NCBI GenBank assembly: GCA_018830745.1
Contig: JAHJRU010000064.1
Span: 1-6,059, forward strand
Source of the DNA: Chloroflexota bacterium
GTDB lineage: Bacteria > Chloroflexota > Dehalococcoidia > Dehalococcoidales > JAHJRU01
Length of the DNA stretch: 6,059 nt
Direction: 5' to 3'
Shown: piece by piece, positions 5,657-6,059 of the stretch
Layout of the letters: each line of letters opens with the position of its first letter
How positions within the stretch are numbered: position 1 is the stretch's first letter
The notes under the pieces: generated by a model
The model's input: the letters and a program-made list of their open reading frames with translations, nothing else
Told to the model about the DNA's origin: nothing
Databases searched by the model: none
Program-made: the position numbers and the translations under genes

Positions 5657-6059
5657 ATGGCTAGATGGGGAATGGTAATAGACTTGGAGAGATGTACGGG
5701 CTGCTATGCCTGTATGGTGGCCTGCAAGCAGGAACACTTTTTACCACCGGACGTTTTCTGGAGTCGGTTGGTGATTGGTGAAAGTGGGAAATACCCGGCG
5801 GTGAATAAACAGCTGTATCCGGTGCTTTGCAATCATTGCGAGGAAGCTGCCTGCGTAAAGGCTTGCCCCACTGGAGCTACCACCAAGCGGGATGACGGTG
5901 TAGTTACCGTAGACTATGACCAGTGTGTTGGCTGCCGTTATTGCCTGCTGGCCTGTCCCTATCAGCAGAGGACCTTCTATGCCGATGGCAAAAAGGAGTA
6001 TTTCCCGGGACAGGGACTTACCGAGTATGAGGTTATTGGTAAGAAGCTGTATCCGCTAC
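5657..6059 (+). CDS. DmsB/PhsB-like 4Fe-4S ferredoxin electron-transfer subunit, 3' truncated by the window
   Basis: The first 134 residues are visible. They carry three cysteine groups of the four-cluster DmsB/PhsB/NrfC family: C13-x2-C16-x2-C19-x3-C23, C58-x2-C61-x4-C66-x3-C70 (in the characteristic C-N-H-C context) and C90-x2-C93-x2-C96-x3-C100-P. Cysteines in these subunits pair between groups, and a fourth group is expected beyond the window. The protein passes electrons between the Mo/W catalytic subunit and a further partner, often an NrfD-like membrane quinone subunit; whether one follows here cannot be seen. The opening M-A-R-W-G-M-V-I-D-L-E-R-C begins directly with the ferredoxin fold. 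It lacks any signal peptide, which agrees with the catalytic subunit. The gene begins 2 bp after the upstream stop with its own AGGAG, so the two are co-transcribed and probably coupled. Confidence 0.95.
   Translation, partial: MARWGMVIDLERCTGCYACMVACKQEHFLPPDVFWSRLVIGESGKYPAVNKQLYPVLCNHCEEAACVKACPTGATTKRDDGVVTVDYDQCVGCRYCLLACPYQQRTFYADGKKEYFPGQGLTEYEVIGKKLYPL

Overview
The window looks like a bacterial chromosome segment, most likely from an uncultured anaerobic Chloroflexota (Dehalococcoidia-like). This is inferred from the style of the tryptophanyl-tRNA synthetase and from the pairing of a molybdopterin oxidoreductase with a DmsB-type ferredoxin, and was not tested by a search. It combines one housekeeping gene, remnants of accessory DNA, and the start of an anaerobic redox operon.

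Layout. Positions 1-173 hold the AT-rich 3' end of a gene resembling the DUF1524 C-terminus of GmrSD-type (DUF262) restriction proteins. Positions 174-307 carry a possible promoter and the ribosome-binding site of trpS (308-1291, + strand), which is complete. Directly after trpS is a broken C-terminal piece of a tyrosine recombinase (about 1318-1467). It is followed by roughly 480 bp without a convincing gene. A 185-residue FMN-binding flavodoxin-fold protein is encoded on the minus strand (1946-2503). A 481-bp divergent intergenic region follows, with a near-consensus sigma-70 promoter facing right (2871-2899) and a weaker one facing left (2546-2574).

The right half is an operon. An 889-residue molybdopterin (Mo/W-bisPGD) oxidoreductase catalytic subunit (2985-5654) is followed after 2 bp by a DmsB/PhsB-like polyferredoxin subunit (5657 to beyond the end). 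The large subunit keeps the four N-terminal cysteines for a [4Fe-4S] cluster. Neither subunit has a visible twin-arginine or Sec signal, so the complex probably works in the cytoplasm. Electrons would pass between the Mo/W site, the N-terminal cluster and the ferredoxin subunit. The substrate cannot be read from the sequence. The divergent flavoprotein could be a redox partner, but that is only suggested by position.

I see no CRISPR array, complete insertion sequence, rRNA or tRNA. The best leads are the unassigned, apparently cytoplasmic oxidoreductase with a candidate Cys ligand, the Cys-to-His change in the flavoprotein's cysteine motif, and the two pieces of accessory DNA flanking trpS.
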